This document shows, piece by piece, positions 53,551 through 60,902 of a DNA stretch of 64,000 nt (position 1 is the first letter of the stretch; every line of letters starts with the position of its first letter). The translations under genes and the position numbers were made by a program. The stretch is from assembly GCA_947258585.1 (NCBI GenBank), contig CAMYIZ010000065.1, positions 45,827 through 109,826 of the forward strand, in the 5' to 3' direction. Origin of the DNA: an uncultured Haliea sp. (GTDB lineage: Bacteria; Pseudomonadota; Gammaproteobacteria; Pseudomonadales; Halieaceae). The notes beneath the pieces were generated by a model that saw only the letters and a list, made by a program, of their open reading frames with translations, was not told the origin of the DNA and did not search any database.

Positions 53551-54021
53551 TCAGGCGCGATGATACGGGTGCCCGGCAGTGATTGTCCAAGCGCGATAGA
53601 GCTGTTCCGCCAGCAACACCCGCACCAGCGGGTGCGGCAGGGTCAGCGCACTCAGTGACCAGCGCTGTTGAGCGAGCGCAAGACAGGCCGGCGACAGACC
53701 ATCTGGCCCGCCAATCAGCAGGCTGACATTGACGCCGCCCATTTGCCAGTCCGCCAGACGGCCCGCGAGCTGTTCCGTGCTCCAGCTCTCGCCGCGAACA
53801 TCCAGGGCAACGACCTGATCACCGGCGGGCAGCGCCTTGATGATCTGCTCACCCTCTCGCTCCCGCAGCTGTTCCGGCTTGCTGTCCCGGCCACGGTGGG
53901 CCAGCGGCAGTTCGCGCCACTGCAGGCGGATTTCCCGGGGCAGGCGCTTGCTGTACTCAGCCACACCCTCGCCCACCCAGGCGGGCATCTTGCCACCCAC
54001 GGTGATGACCGTCAGCCGCAT
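53551..54021 (-). CDS. rlmH: 23S rRNA pseudouridine(1915)-N3 methyltransferase
   Basis: 156 residues, the SPOUT-class RlmH (YbeA) length. It methylates pseudouridine 1915 in helix 69 of 70S ribosomes. The N-terminus [20 protein letters not shown] and VVALDVRGESWSTEQLAGRL near 72 match the family, and the trefoil-knot SAM site is in SLLIGGPDGLSPACLALAQ near 102. The C-terminal RVLLAEQLYRAWTITAGHPY contains the conserved YRAW...HPYHR end. It overlaps the rsfS stop by one base. Confidence 0.96.
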   Translation of the reverse strand: MRLTVITVGGKMPAWVGEGVAEYSKRLPREIRLQWRELPLAHRGRDSKPEQLREREGEQIIKALPAGDQVVALDVRGESWSTEQLAGRLADWQMGGVNVSLLIGGPDGLSPACLALAQQRWSLSALTLPHPLVRVLLAEQLYRAWTITAGHPYHRA

Positions 54022-54356
54022 CAGGGCTCCTGGCGGGTATCGACCCAGAGCCGTTCAAGGTCGTAGAAGTCACGCGTCGCGGGGAGCATGACATGCACCA
54101 CGACGTCGCCGAAATCCACCAGGACCCACTCGCCGGGGTTCTCACCCTCGACACCGAGCGGGCGAACGCCTTCTTTCTTGGCTTCCATGGCGACATGGTC
54201 AGCCAGCGATTTGACGTGCCGGTTGGACGTTCCGCTGGCGATGACCAGGTAGTCCATCACATCGGTCAGCTCGCGGACATCGAGGGTTGCGATGTTGACT
54301 CCCTTGATATCTTCAAGGGCGGCAACAACAAGTTCTTTCAGGGCTTCGGCTTGCAT
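54021..54356 (-). CDS. rsfS: Ribosomal silencing factor RsfS
   Basis: 111 residues. RsfS (YbeB/Iojap) binds ribosomal protein L14 and blocks subunit joining under starvation. Visible: [20 protein letters not shown] near 15, [20 protein letters not shown] near 33, and [20 protein letters not shown] near 75, followed by FYDLERLW. It lies between nadD (23 bp upstream) and rlmH (one-base overlap), the conserved order. Confidence 0.96.
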   Translation of the reverse strand: MQAEALKELVVAALEDIKGVNIATLDVRELTDVMDYLVIASGTSNRHVKSLADHVAMEAKKEGVRPLGVEGENPGEWVLVDFGDVVVHVMLPATRDFYDLERLWVDTRQEP

Positions 54357-54379
54357 CCGGTCGGGTTCTCTCCAGGGTA

Positions 54380-55054
54380 TCAGTTGTTGTCAGCCGCATC
54401 GCGGTACAGCTGACGGGTTTCAATATAGTCCAGTACGGGCTCGGGCAGCAGGTAACGCGCGGACCGTCCCGCCCGGCACAGGGCCCGGATGTCGGTGGCG
54501 GAAATATCCAGCGGTCGCAGCTCCAGCGTCAGCACCCCGCCGGCGGGCCGGTCTCGCAGGGCATCCGCGGAGTCCATGCGGTGCGCCGCCAGCCAGTCCG
54601 CCACCGGGCCATCCCCGGGCAGCTGCCAGCCCGGGCGGGCGATCACGATAATGTGCGCGTAGTCCAGCAATGCCCGCCAGCGGTGCCAGCCAGCCAGCCG
54701 CAGCAGGGCGTCGCAGCCCATCACCAGACCCAGGCTGCGGGCGGGGCCATAGTCGCTGCGCAAACCCGCGAGACTGTCGACGGTCCAGGATGGGCCGCTG
54801 CGGTCCAGCTCCCGTCGATCGCAGATCAGGCGCGGCTCCCCGGCCACCGCCAGCTCCACCATGTCGGCCCGGCACTCGGCGGGACAGGCCGGCGCCGGTC
54901 GATGCGGCGGGTTGGCGGAAGGCATCAGGTGGAGGCGCTCCAGACCCAGCAGCTCAACCAGTTCCAGTGCCGAGCGCAGATGGCCGTTGTGGATGGGGTT
55001 GAAGGTGCCGCCGAGGACGGCCACGGGGCTGGCTGTTGCCGCGTTGGCACTCAA
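54380..55054 (-). CDS. nadD: Nicotinate-mononucleotide adenylyltransferase
   Basis: 224 residues. It adenylates nicotinate mononucleotide in NAD synthesis. The nucleotidyltransferase HxGH motif is in [20 protein letters not shown] near residue 18, followed by [11 protein letters not shown] near 41, [20 protein letters not shown] near 110, and the C-terminal [20 protein letters not shown] with the ISST-like motif. It overlaps proA's stop by four bases (ATGA), which is a common arrangement. Confidence 0.96.
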   Translation of the reverse strand: MSANAATASPVAVLGGTFNPIHNGHLRSALELVELLGLERLHLMPSANPPHRPAPACPAECRADMVELAVAGEPRLICDRRELDRSGPSWTVDSLAGLRSDYGPARSLGLVMGCDALLRLAGWHRWRALLDYAHIIVIARPGWQLPGDGPVADWLAAHRMDSADALRDRPAGGVLTLELRPLDISATDIRALCRAGRSARYLLPEPVLDYIETRQLYRDAADNN

Positions 55055-56307
55055 CGGCGAACCTGCCCCTCACCAAAGACAACATACTTGCGTGAAGTCA
55101 GGCCCTCGAGACCCACCGGGCCGCGGGCGTGGAGTTTGTCGGTGGAAATACCGATCTCCGCCCCGAGACCGTACTCGAAACCGTCGGCAAAACGTGTCGA
55201 AGCGTTGACCATCACCGAGCTGGAGTCCACTTCCCGCAGGAAGCGCATGGCATTGCCGTGGTCGCGGGTCACGATACTGTCCGTGTGCTGCGAGCCGTAG
55301 TGGTTGATGTGGGCGATGGCTGCGTCCAGGTTGTCCACCACTCGCAGGGCCAGTACCGGCGCCAGGTACTCCTCGTGCCAGTCCTGTTCAGTGGCCGCGG
55401 TGATGTCCGGCAGCAACTCCCGGCTGCGTTCACAGCCGCGCAGCTCCACGCCCTTGGCCGCGAACGCCGCCGCCAGCTGTGGCAGCAACGTGCCGGCCTC
55501 CGCCGCCGCGACCAGCAGGGTCTCCATCGTGTTGCAGGTCCCGTAGCGCTGGGTCTTGGCGTTGACCGCGATCTCCAATGCCATGGCGTGGTCGGCACCG
55601 GCATCGATGTAGACATGGCAGACGCCGTCCAGGTGCTTGATCACCGGCACCCGGGCATCGCGACTGATGCGCTCGATCAAGCCCTTGCCCCCCCGGGGGA
55701 CAATGACGTCGACATAGTCGGGCATCGTGATCAGCGCCCCCACTGCGGCGCGATCGGCGGTGGCGACCACCTGCACTGCCGCGGCAGGCAGGCCCGCGGA
55801 CTCAAGGCCCCGGCTTATGCAGGCGGCGATGGCGGCATTGGAGGCCAGGGCCTCGGAGCCGCCGCGGAGGATAGTGGCGTTGCCCGACTTCAGGCACAGG
55901 CTGGCCGCCTCCACCGTCACATTGGGGCGGGATTCGTAGATGATACCGATGACGCCCAGGGGAACCCGCATCCTGCCTACCTGGATACCACTGGGCATGG
56001 TGTTGACATCGCTGATGCTGCCGACCGGGTCCGCGAGGGCCGCCACCTGGCGCAGTCCGGCCAGCATACCGTCGATGGCCGCGGGAGTCAGTTCCAGACG
56101 ATCCAGGAGGGCGGCATCGAGGCCGCGTTCGCGGCCGCGGGCGAGGTCCTCGGCATTGGCAGCAGCCAGTTCAACGCGGGACTCATCCAGCGCCGCACAG
56201 GTAGCCAGCAGGGCGGCATTGCGCTGGGCCGTGGAAGACGCCGCGACCAGCCGGGAGGCGGCGCGGGCGGCACGACCCAGATCCTGCATGTACTGCTCAA
56301 CACTCAT
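55051..56307 (-). CDS. proA: Gamma-glutamyl phosphate reductase
   Basis: 418 residues from ATG 56307 ([11 protein letters not shown]); the much longer open frame upstream is an antisense artefact. It reduces glutamate 5-phosphate to the semialdehyde in proline synthesis. Family motifs: [20 protein letters not shown] near residue 115, [16 protein letters not shown] near 142, and the catalytic Cys in [20 protein letters not shown] near 255. The C-terminal [20 protein letters not shown] is typical. A TATAAT box lies 31 bp upstream. proB is not adjacent. Confidence 0.96.
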   Translation of the reverse strand: MSVEQYMQDLGRAARAASRLVAASSTAQRNAALLATCAALDESRVELAAANAEDLARGRERGLDAALLDRLELTPAAIDGMLAGLRQVAALADPVGSISDVNTMPSGIQVGRMRVPLGVIGIIYESRPNVTVEAASLCLKSGNATILRGGSEALASNAAIAACISRGLESAGLPAAAVQVVATADRAAVGALITMPDYVDVIVPRGGKGLIERISRDARVPVIKHLDGVCHVYIDAGADHAMALEIAVNAKTQRYGTCNTMETLLVAAAEAGTLLPQLAAAFAAKGVELRGCERSRELLPDITAATEQDWHEEYLAPVLALRVVDNLDAAIAHINHYGSQHTDSIVTRDHGNAMRFLREVDSSSVMVNASTRFADGFEYGLGAEIGISTDKLHARGPVGLEGLTSRKYVVFGEGQVRR

Positions 56308-56337
56308 TGCTGCTTTCCGGCCCCGAGACAAACCGCG

Positions 56338-56343
56338 ATTATA
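56338..56343 (-). promoter_or_regulatory. -10 element of proA
   Basis: The minus strand reads TATAAT at 56343-56338, 31 bp before the proA ATG. The -35 position is not convincing. Confidence 0.45.
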
Positions 56344-56394
56344 CCTGAAGGCCGCCGGACGTGTGCTACTCTGCGCCAAAACGCCGGAGTCGCC

Positions 56395-57033
56395 ATGCAC
56401 CCCACGCCTGTCCTCGAATGCTTCTACGATTGCTCCAGCCCCTGGACCTACCTCGCCTTCAGTCGCTTGCGGCCGCTCAGCGCCCGCCTCGGCGTACCGG
56501 TCCAGTGGCGCCCAATCCTGGTCGGCGGCGTGTTCAACGCCGTCAACAAGGAGCTCTATGCCGCCCGGGAAGGCATGTTCAGCAACCCGCGACGGCTGCG
56601 GCACTACCAGAAGGACCTCGCCGACTGGGCGGAGTTCTGCGGTTTGCGAATCAGCCACCCGGACGTATTCCCGGTCAACTCGGCCCGGGCCATGCGCGGC
56701 GCACTGTACGCCGCCGACCGGGGCCTGCTGGAACCCTGGTCGGAGGCGGTTTTTGCGGCCTACTGGGGCGACAACCGGGATATTTCCCAGCCAGACGAGC
56801 TGGCGGCCATCGCCACCGGCGTCGGACTGGAACCCGACGCGCTGCTGGCAGCGACCACCGAGCAGGCCTACAAGGACCGGCTGCGCGCGAACACCGACGA
56901 ACTGGTGGCCAGGGGCGGGTATGGCTCCCCCACCCTGTTTATCAATGGTGACGACATGTACTTCGGTAACGACCGCCTGCCGCTGGTGGAATACCGACTG
57001 CAGCAGCTGCTCGCCGCCAGGACCCGGGCATGA
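56395..57033 (+). CDS. DsbA-fold 2-hydroxychromene-2-carboxylate isomerase-like protein
   Basis: 212 residues from ATG 56395, with CCGGAG at good spacing. It is a thioredoxin-fold, kappa-class-GST-like protein with an inserted helical domain. The active-site loop is [16 protein letters not shown] near residue 10, with SPWTYLA in place of the CxxC of true DsbA. Downstream are [16 protein letters not shown] near 38 and [20 protein letters not shown] near 178. Relatives isomerise 2-hydroxychromene-2-carboxylate in naphthalene breakdown using glutathione, but many chromosomal members have no known substrate. It is divergent from proA and isolated, with no aromatic pathway beside it. Confidence 0.88.
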   Translation: MHPTPVLECFYDCSSPWTYLAFSRLRPLSARLGVPVQWRPILVGGVFNAVNKELYAAREGMFSNPRRLRHYQKDLADWAEFCGLRISHPDVFPVNSARAMRGALYAADRGLLEPWSEAVFAAYWGDNRDISQPDELAAIATGVGLEPDALLAATTEQAYKDRLRANTDELVARGGYGSPTLFINGDDMYFGNDRLPLVEYRLQQLLAARTRA

Positions 57034-57051
57034 CCGCCCACCCGGCAATTG

Positions 57052-57080
57052 TTGACAATGGTTCTCATTAGCATTACGCT
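57052..57080 (+). promoter_or_regulatory. Fur-regulated promoter of bfd
   Basis: A perfect -35 TTGACA (57052-57057) is followed after 17 bp by TACGCT (57075-57080). Overlapping it is a 19-bp Fur-box match at 57054-57072 that agrees with the consensus GATAATGATAATCATTATC at 14 of 19 positions. Iron-replete Fur should therefore block bfd transcription. Confidence 0.7.
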
Positions 57081-57114
57081 GGCCCCCAGTTAAAACGTTG
57101 CAGGGAACCAGGCT

Positions 57115-57318
57115 ATGTATGTATGTGTCTGCAGGGGTGTGACAGATCACCAGATTCGCGCCGCCGCCGCCGAAGGCGCAAGCTCGGTGGATGAACTGCG
57201 CGATCGCCTTGGCGTCGCCAGCCGCTGCGGCAAGTGCAGCTCACTGGCGGCGGATGTACTGCATGAATCCCTGTGCGAGCAGCCGCCCGAACCCGCACTC
57301 TACTACGCCGCCGGTTAA
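57115..57318 (+). CDS. bfd: Bacterioferritin-associated ferredoxin
   Basis: 67 residues, the E. coli/Pseudomonas Bfd size. It carries a [2Fe-2S] cluster on Cys4, Cys6, Cys38 and Cys41 ([10 protein letters not shown] and ASRCGKCSS), exactly the E. coli Bfd positions. Bfd docks on bacterioferritin and passes electrons to release stored iron. The Fur box upstream means it is made when iron is scarce, which fits iron mobilisation. bfr follows 95 bp downstream on the same strand. Confidence 0.96.
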   Translation: MYVCVCRGVTDHQIRAAAAEGASSVDELRDRLGVASRCGKCSSLAADVLHESLCEQPPEPALYYAAG

Positions 57319-57323
57319 GCCCG

Positions 57324-57339
57324 GCCGCACCGGTGCGGC
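57324..57339. other. 16-bp perfect palindrome between bfd and bfr
   Basis: GCCGCACC followed directly by its complement GGTGCGGC starts 5 bp after the bfd stop. It could be part of a terminator-like fold without a T-tract or a protein-binding site; no function is clear. Confidence 0.35.
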
Positions 57340-57413
57340 GACACCGCGGTTGACTGCACCGGGCCATCCCTGCAAGCTTGACGCCACAGTTTCAATCCCC
57401 CCGGAGGTTCAAC

Positions 57414-57896
57414 GTGAAAGGCGATCCCCAGGTTATCGAACACCTCAACCGCATTCTCGGTAACGAACTGGTTGCCATCAACCAGTACTTCCTGCACTCG
57501 CGCATGTACCGTGACTGGGGCCTGCAGGAGCTGGCGGACCACGAGTACCACGAATCCATCGACGAGATGAAGCACGCGGACCGGTTGATCCAGCGCATTC
57601 TGTTCCTGGAGGGGCTGCCCAACCTGCAGGACCTGGGCAAGCTGTTTATCGGGGAAAATACGGCGGAGGTCCTGCGCTGCGACCTGAAGCTGGAACACCT
57701 TGGCCACAAGGACCTCAAGGACGCGATCGCCCACTGTGAAGCCGTGGGCGACTACGCCTCAAGAGACCTGCTGGCCGATATCCTGGCTGGCGAGGAAGAG
57801 CACATTGACTGGCTGGAGACCCAGCTGGGTCTGATCGAGAGAATTGGCCTGGAGAACTACCAGCAGACCGCGATGCACACCGTCAAGCCCGACTGA
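57414..57896 (+). CDS. bfr: Bacterioferritin
   Basis: 160 residues from GTG 57414, chosen because CGGAGG lies 7 bp upstream and the product begins [20 protein letters not shown] like other Bfr. It oxidises Fe(II) at a diiron site and stores iron in a 24-subunit shell. Ferroxidase residues are visible in [10 protein letters not shown] (Glu18), [11 protein letters not shown] (Glu51, His54) and [12 protein letters not shown] (Glu127, His130). Met52 in the same segment is the heme ligand that links dimers. It lies behind bfd, which releases its iron, and is convergent with grxD. Confidence 0.96.
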   Translation: MKGDPQVIEHLNRILGNELVAINQYFLHSRMYRDWGLQELADHEYHESIDEMKHADRLIQRILFLEGLPNLQDLGKLFIGENTAEVLRCDLKLEHLGHKDLKDAIAHCEAVGDYASRDLLADILAGEEEHIDWLETQLGLIERIGLENYQQTAMHTVKPD

Positions 57897-57911
57897 GAGT
57901 GTGCACCCTGT

Positions 57912-58241
57912 TCAGCCGGCGCTTTGCGCGGCAGCGGCTTCCTTCACCAGGGTCTGCAGCTCGCCACTGGCATACATCTCGGTAACGATATCGCAGCCAC
58001 CGATCAACTCACCGTTGATCCACAGCTGGGGAAACGTCGGCCAGTTGGCGTATTTCGGCAGGTTGGCGCGGATATCCGGGTTGGCCAGGATATCGACGTA
58101 GGCGAAGCGCTCCCCGCAGGCCATCAGCGCCTGCACGGTCTGGGCGGAAAAGCCGCACTGGGGCTGGTTGGGCGAGCCCTTCATGTACAGCAGGATGCCG
58201 TTGTTTTCGATCTGTTCCTTAATGGTGTCGATGATATCCAT
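57912..58241 (-). CDS. grxD: Monothiol glutaredoxin, Grx4 type
   Basis: 109 residues from ATG 58241. The monothiol active site CGFS is in KGSPNQPQCGFSAQTVQALM near residue 30, with WPTFPQLWINGELIGGCDIV near 67 supplying the glutathione-binding TFP and GG. Grx4 proteins bind a glutathione-ligated [2Fe-2S] cluster as dimers and pass it to apo-proteins. Its place next to bfd and bfr fits iron handling. It is convergent with bfr (15 bp) and divergent from argD. The frame is open far upstream, but only this N-terminus matches. Confidence 0.95.
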   Translation of the reverse strand: MDIIDTIKEQIENNGILLYMKGSPNQPQCGFSAQTVQALMACGERFAYVDILANPDIRANLPKYANWPTFPQLWINGELIGGCDIVTEMYASGELQTLVKEAAAAQSAG

Positions 58242-58391
58242 GCAAATATAGGCCTTTGTCGTGGGTGGTCGTTGGACCAGAACTGAGGGCGAAAGTTTAC
58301 CTGAATCTGCGGGAAAACACAGGGGCGCCCGAGCCGACCGGCGAGCCGCCGCAGCAGAGGCCGGGGCCCCGGCCCGGGGGCTGCGCGCGAA

Positions 58392-58420
58392 TTGCCAACA
58401 GCCCGGGATACCGCTATCAT
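58392..58420 (+). promoter_or_regulatory. argD promoter
   Basis: TTGCCA (58392-58397) and TATCAT (58415-58420) are separated by 17 bp, each matching the sigma-70 consensus well. Transcription should start near 58427, about 76 bp before the argD start codon. Confidence 0.65.
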
Positions 58421-58432
58421 CCACCTCCTGAC

Positions 58433-58454
58433 AGGCAGCTAGCGCTGCCTTTTT
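58433..58454 (+). terminator. Terminator-like hairpin in the argD leader
   Basis: AGGCAGC, loop TAGC and GCTGCCT form a perfect 7-bp stem followed by five T residues (58450-58454). It starts about six bases after the predicted transcription start. It could abort transcripts, act as an attenuator, or serve as a 5'-protecting stem-loop. Confidence 0.55.
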
Positions 58455-58463
58455 GCGTTTCAG

Positions 58464-58480
58464 GGCCCGGCATCCGGGCC
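58464..58480 (+). promoter_or_regulatory. Second hairpin in the argD leader
   Basis: GGCCCGG, loop CAT and CCGGGCC form a perfect 7-bp stem that ends 8 bp before the AGGGGG ribosome-binding site (58489-58494). It may influence ribosome access or pair alternatively with the first hairpin region. Confidence 0.5.
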
Positions 58481-58502
58481 TTCGCACCAGGGGGAATTGC
58501 CG

Positions 58503-59669
58503 GTGTCCGCGTTGATGCAAACCTATGCCAGGCTGCCCGTGACCTTCAGTCACGGCGAGGGTGCCTACCTGTTCGATACCGAGGGCCGCCGCTATCTCGA
58601 CGCGCTCTCCGGCATCAGTGTGACCAATCTGGGCCACGCCCACCCGGCGGTGACCGCGGCCATCAATGAACAGGCGGGCCGCCTGCTGCACACTTCCAAC
58701 CTCTACCACATCGCCGCCCAGGAGGCTTTGGCGGAGGCCCTGACGGCAGTGTCCGGCATGGAGACAGCATTTTTCTGCAACTCCGGGGCAGAGGCCAACG
58801 AAGCCGCAATCAAGCTGGCGCGGCTGTACGGCCACCAGCGCGGCGTCACGAAGCCCACCATCATCGTGTTCGAAAACGCGTTTCACGGCCGCACCCTCGC
58901 CACCCTGAGCGCCACCGGCAACCGCAAGATCCAGGCCGGCTTTGAGCCCCTGGTCAGCGGTTTCACCCGCGCGCCCCTGAACGACCTGGAAAGCCTGCGG
59001 CATATTGCCGCCAACAACCCGGACGTGGTCGCCGTATTGATCGAGCCGATCCAGGGTGAAGGCGGCATCCGGGTCGCGGATCCGCAGTTCATGCAGGGCC
59101 TGCGTGCGCTGTGCGACCAGCACCAGTGGCTGCTGATGCTGGACGAGGTCCAGTGCGGCAACGGCCGGGCCGGACACTATTTTGCCTGCCAGGGCATGGA
59201 GCTTGTGCCGGAGGTTATCACCACCGCCAAGGGCCTGGGCAATGGCGTACCCATCGGTGCCTGCCTGGCGCGGGGCCCGGCGGCAACGGTGTTCGCCGCC
59301 GGCAACCACGGCTCCACCTATGGCGGCAACCCGCTGGCCTGCGCCGCGGGCCTGGCCGTGGTCAACACGGTGGTCAACGAGCAGCTCGCCCCGCGCGCGA
59401 CCGCAGCGGGAGCCCGGCTGCGCCAGCACCTGCAGGACGGCCTCGCCGGCTATCCGGGGCTGGTCGAGATCCGCGGCCGCGGCCTGATGATCGGCGTGCA
59501 GCTGCACCGCGACTGCGGCGAGCTGGTGGCGAAGGCGCTGGCGGCGGGCCTGCTGATCAACGTCACCGCCGGCGACACCATCCGCCTGCTGCCGCCGCTG
59601 ATCTGCAGCGATGCGGAGCTCGATGAACTGGCCGCAGGCCTTGTCAACCTGATCCGGGACTTCGACTGA
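58503..59669 (+). CDS. argD: Acetylornithine/succinyldiaminopimelate aminotransferase
   Basis: 388 residues from GTG 58503, which has AGGGGG eight bases upstream and gives [15 protein letters not shown], the family N-terminus; TTG 58497 and ATG 58515 are badly spaced. A pyridoxal-phosphate class III aminotransferase making N-acetylornithine. Landmarks are [20 protein letters not shown] near 33, [20 protein letters not shown] near 93, [20 protein letters not shown] near 208, and the PLP lysine in [19 protein letters not shown] near 245. argF follows 32 bp downstream, so arginine synthesis genes are paired. Confidence 0.95.
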   Translation: MSALMQTYARLPVTFSHGEGAYLFDTEGRRYLDALSGISVTNLGHAHPAVTAAINEQAGRLLHTSNLYHIAAQEALAEALTAVSGMETAFFCNSGAEANEAAIKLARLYGHQRGVTKPTIIVFENAFHGRTLATLSATGNRKIQAGFEPLVSGFTRAPLNDLESLRHIAANNPDVVAVLIEPIQGEGGIRVADPQFMQGLRALCDQHQWLLMLDEVQCGNGRAGHYFACQGMELVPEVITTAKGLGNGVPIGACLARGPAATVFAAGNHGSTYGGNPLACAAGLAVVNTVVNEQLAPRATAAGARLRQHLQDGLAGYPGLVEIRGRGLMIGVQLHRDCGELVAKALAAGLLINVTAGDTIRLLPPLICSDAELDELAAGLVNLIRDFD

Positions 59670-59701
59670 GGTCCCAAAGCACTCTTCCGCAGGAATTTCA
59701 C

Positions 59702-60613
59702 ATGGCTTCACCACGGCACTTCCTCACCCTTCTCGATTTCAGCCCCGCCGAGCTGCAGGGGCTGATCACCCGCGCCTCGGAGATGAAGCGCGCCCATCGC
59801 GCCGGCGAGGACCAGCGTCGCTTTCCCGGCAAGGTGCTGGGGATGATCTTCGCCAAGTCATCCACCCGGACCCGGGTTTCCTTTGAAGCCGGCATGGCGC
59901 AACTGGGCGGGCACGCCATGTTCCTCTCGCCCCAGGACACCCAGCTCGGCCGCGGCGAACCAATAGAGGACAGCGCCCGGGTGATTTCCTCCATGGTCGA
60001 CATCGTGATGATCCGGACCTTTGGCCACGATATTGTCGAGCGCTTCGCCGCCTGTTCCTCGGTGCCGGTGATCAACGCCCTGACCGATGACTTCCACCCC
60101 TGCCAGTTGCTGGCGGATATCCAGACCTGGACCGAGCACCGCGGCCCGGTCTCGGGCAAGACCGCCTGCTGGGTCGGGGACGGCAACAATATGTGCCAGT
60201 CCTACATCAACGCCGCCCGCCAGTTCGACTTCCAGCTGCGCATCGCCTGCCCGCCGGGTTTCGAGCCCAGGTCTGAACTGCTGGCGGCCAACCGCGACCG
60301 GGTCGAACTGACCCACGATCCGGTGGCTGCAGTGCGCGGCGCAGACCTCGTGGTCACCGATGTCTGGGCCTCAATGGGCCAGGAAGCGGAGCAGAAAACC
60401 CGCGCCCGCCAGTTTGCTCCCTTCCAGGTGAACGAGGCGCTGATGACGCATGCGGCAAGCGACGCCCTCTACATGCACTGCCTGCCCGCCCACCGCGGCG
60501 AGGAAATCAGCGCCGGGTTGATGGATGCGGCCGACACGGTGATCTGGGACGAGGCGGAAAACCGCTTGCACGCGCAAAAAGCGCTGATGGAATTCCTGCT
60601 CCTGGACCACTAA
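59702..60613 (+). CDS. argF: Ornithine carbamoyltransferase
   Basis: 303 residues. It makes citrulline from ornithine and carbamoyl phosphate. The carbamoyl-phosphate motif is [20 protein letters not shown] near 50, the second site [18 protein letters not shown] near 130, the ornithine-binding [13 protein letters not shown] near 220, and [12 protein letters not shown] near 260 with the catalytic Cys. Length and motifs suit the anabolic ArgF. It probably shares the argD transcript. No clear terminator was found after its stop. Confidence 0.96.
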   Translation: MASPRHFLTLLDFSPAELQGLITRASEMKRAHRAGEDQRRFPGKVLGMIFAKSSTRTRVSFEAGMAQLGGHAMFLSPQDTQLGRGEPIEDSARVISSMVDIVMIRTFGHDIVERFAACSSVPVINALTDDFHPCQLLADIQTWTEHRGPVSGKTACWVGDGNNMCQSYINAARQFDFQLRIACPPGFEPRSELLAANRDRVELTHDPVAAVRGADLVVTDVWASMGQEAEQKTRARQFAPFQVNEALMTHAASDALYMHCLPAHRGEEISAGLMDAADTVIWDEAENRLHAQKALMEFLLLDH

Positions 60614-60761
60614 TAACCGCTGCCTCTATCCCGCCAAATTCTTAGAAGAAATTATTCAATACAGAGCCGGCGACGCCCCGACTACCCACCTTCGGGGGCC
60701 ACTCCAACCCTGTGGCGGCCTCCCGGGTAAGTGGGCACGGACCTACCAATCCACGAACATC

Positions 60762-60770
60762 TTATCCACA
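60762..60770 (+). promoter_or_regulatory. DnaA box upstream of nrdA
   Basis: TTATCCACA, a perfect consensus DnaA box, lies 31 bp upstream of the candidate nrdA -35. In E. coli, DnaA bound upstream of nrdAB modulates dNTP supply with the replication cycle; the same may hold here. Confidence 0.7.
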
Positions 60771-60809
60771 ACATAATCCCAGACTTGCGGCCTTGCATTG
60801 TCCCTGCAG

Positions 60810-60825
60810 CCGCATTATCTTGTGT
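60810..60825 (+). promoter_or_regulatory. NrdR-like box 1
   Basis: CCGCATTATCTTGTGT matches about 13 of 16 positions of the proteobacterial NrdR box, including an exact right half ATCTTGTGT. It overlaps the candidate -10, so bound NrdR would block RNA polymerase. Confidence 0.55.
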
Positions 60826-60841
60826 GCGTCATCGCTGTCTA

Positions 60842-60857
60842 CCCCAAGATGTGGGGT
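60842..60857 (+). promoter_or_regulatory. NrdR-like box 2
   Basis: CCCCAAGATGTGGGGT lies exactly 32 bp from box 1, three helical turns, the spacing typical of paired NrdR boxes. Its match to the box consensus is about 10 of 16, but it is also part of a perfect inverted repeat ACCCCA-AGATG-TGGGGT (60841-60857). Confidence 0.5.
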
Positions 60858-60902
60858 CTGAACAACAAAAATGCCTCCAGCACCACCTTTTTTGGAGTTG
60901 CC

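Larger units (their letters stand above)
58242..58502. other. Divergent regulatory region between grxD and argD
   Basis: 261 bp without a gene. The right part holds the argD promoter and two leader hairpins, listed separately. The middle (58320-58385) is very GC-rich with several overlapping short inverted repeats. I saw no clear grxD promoter. Confidence 0.55.
60614..60902. other. Regulatory region upstream of nrdA
   Basis: 289 bp with no convincing gene. It contains a perfect DnaA box, two NrdR-like boxes and a candidate promoter (TTGCAT at 60793-60798, 17 bp, TATCTT at 60816-60821). The left part (60614-60660) is AT-rich, just after the tandem stops of argF. Confidence 0.6.

Noticed and set aside
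55129..56394. Upstream extension of the DsbA-fold isomerase frame
   Set aside because: It is antisense to proA; ATG 56395 has a good ribosome-binding site and family-like N-terminus.
60762..60770. DnaA box considered as part of a replication origin
   Set aside because: A single box next to nrdA, with no cluster of boxes and no dnaA, dnaN or gidA. Regulation of nrdA is the simpler reading.
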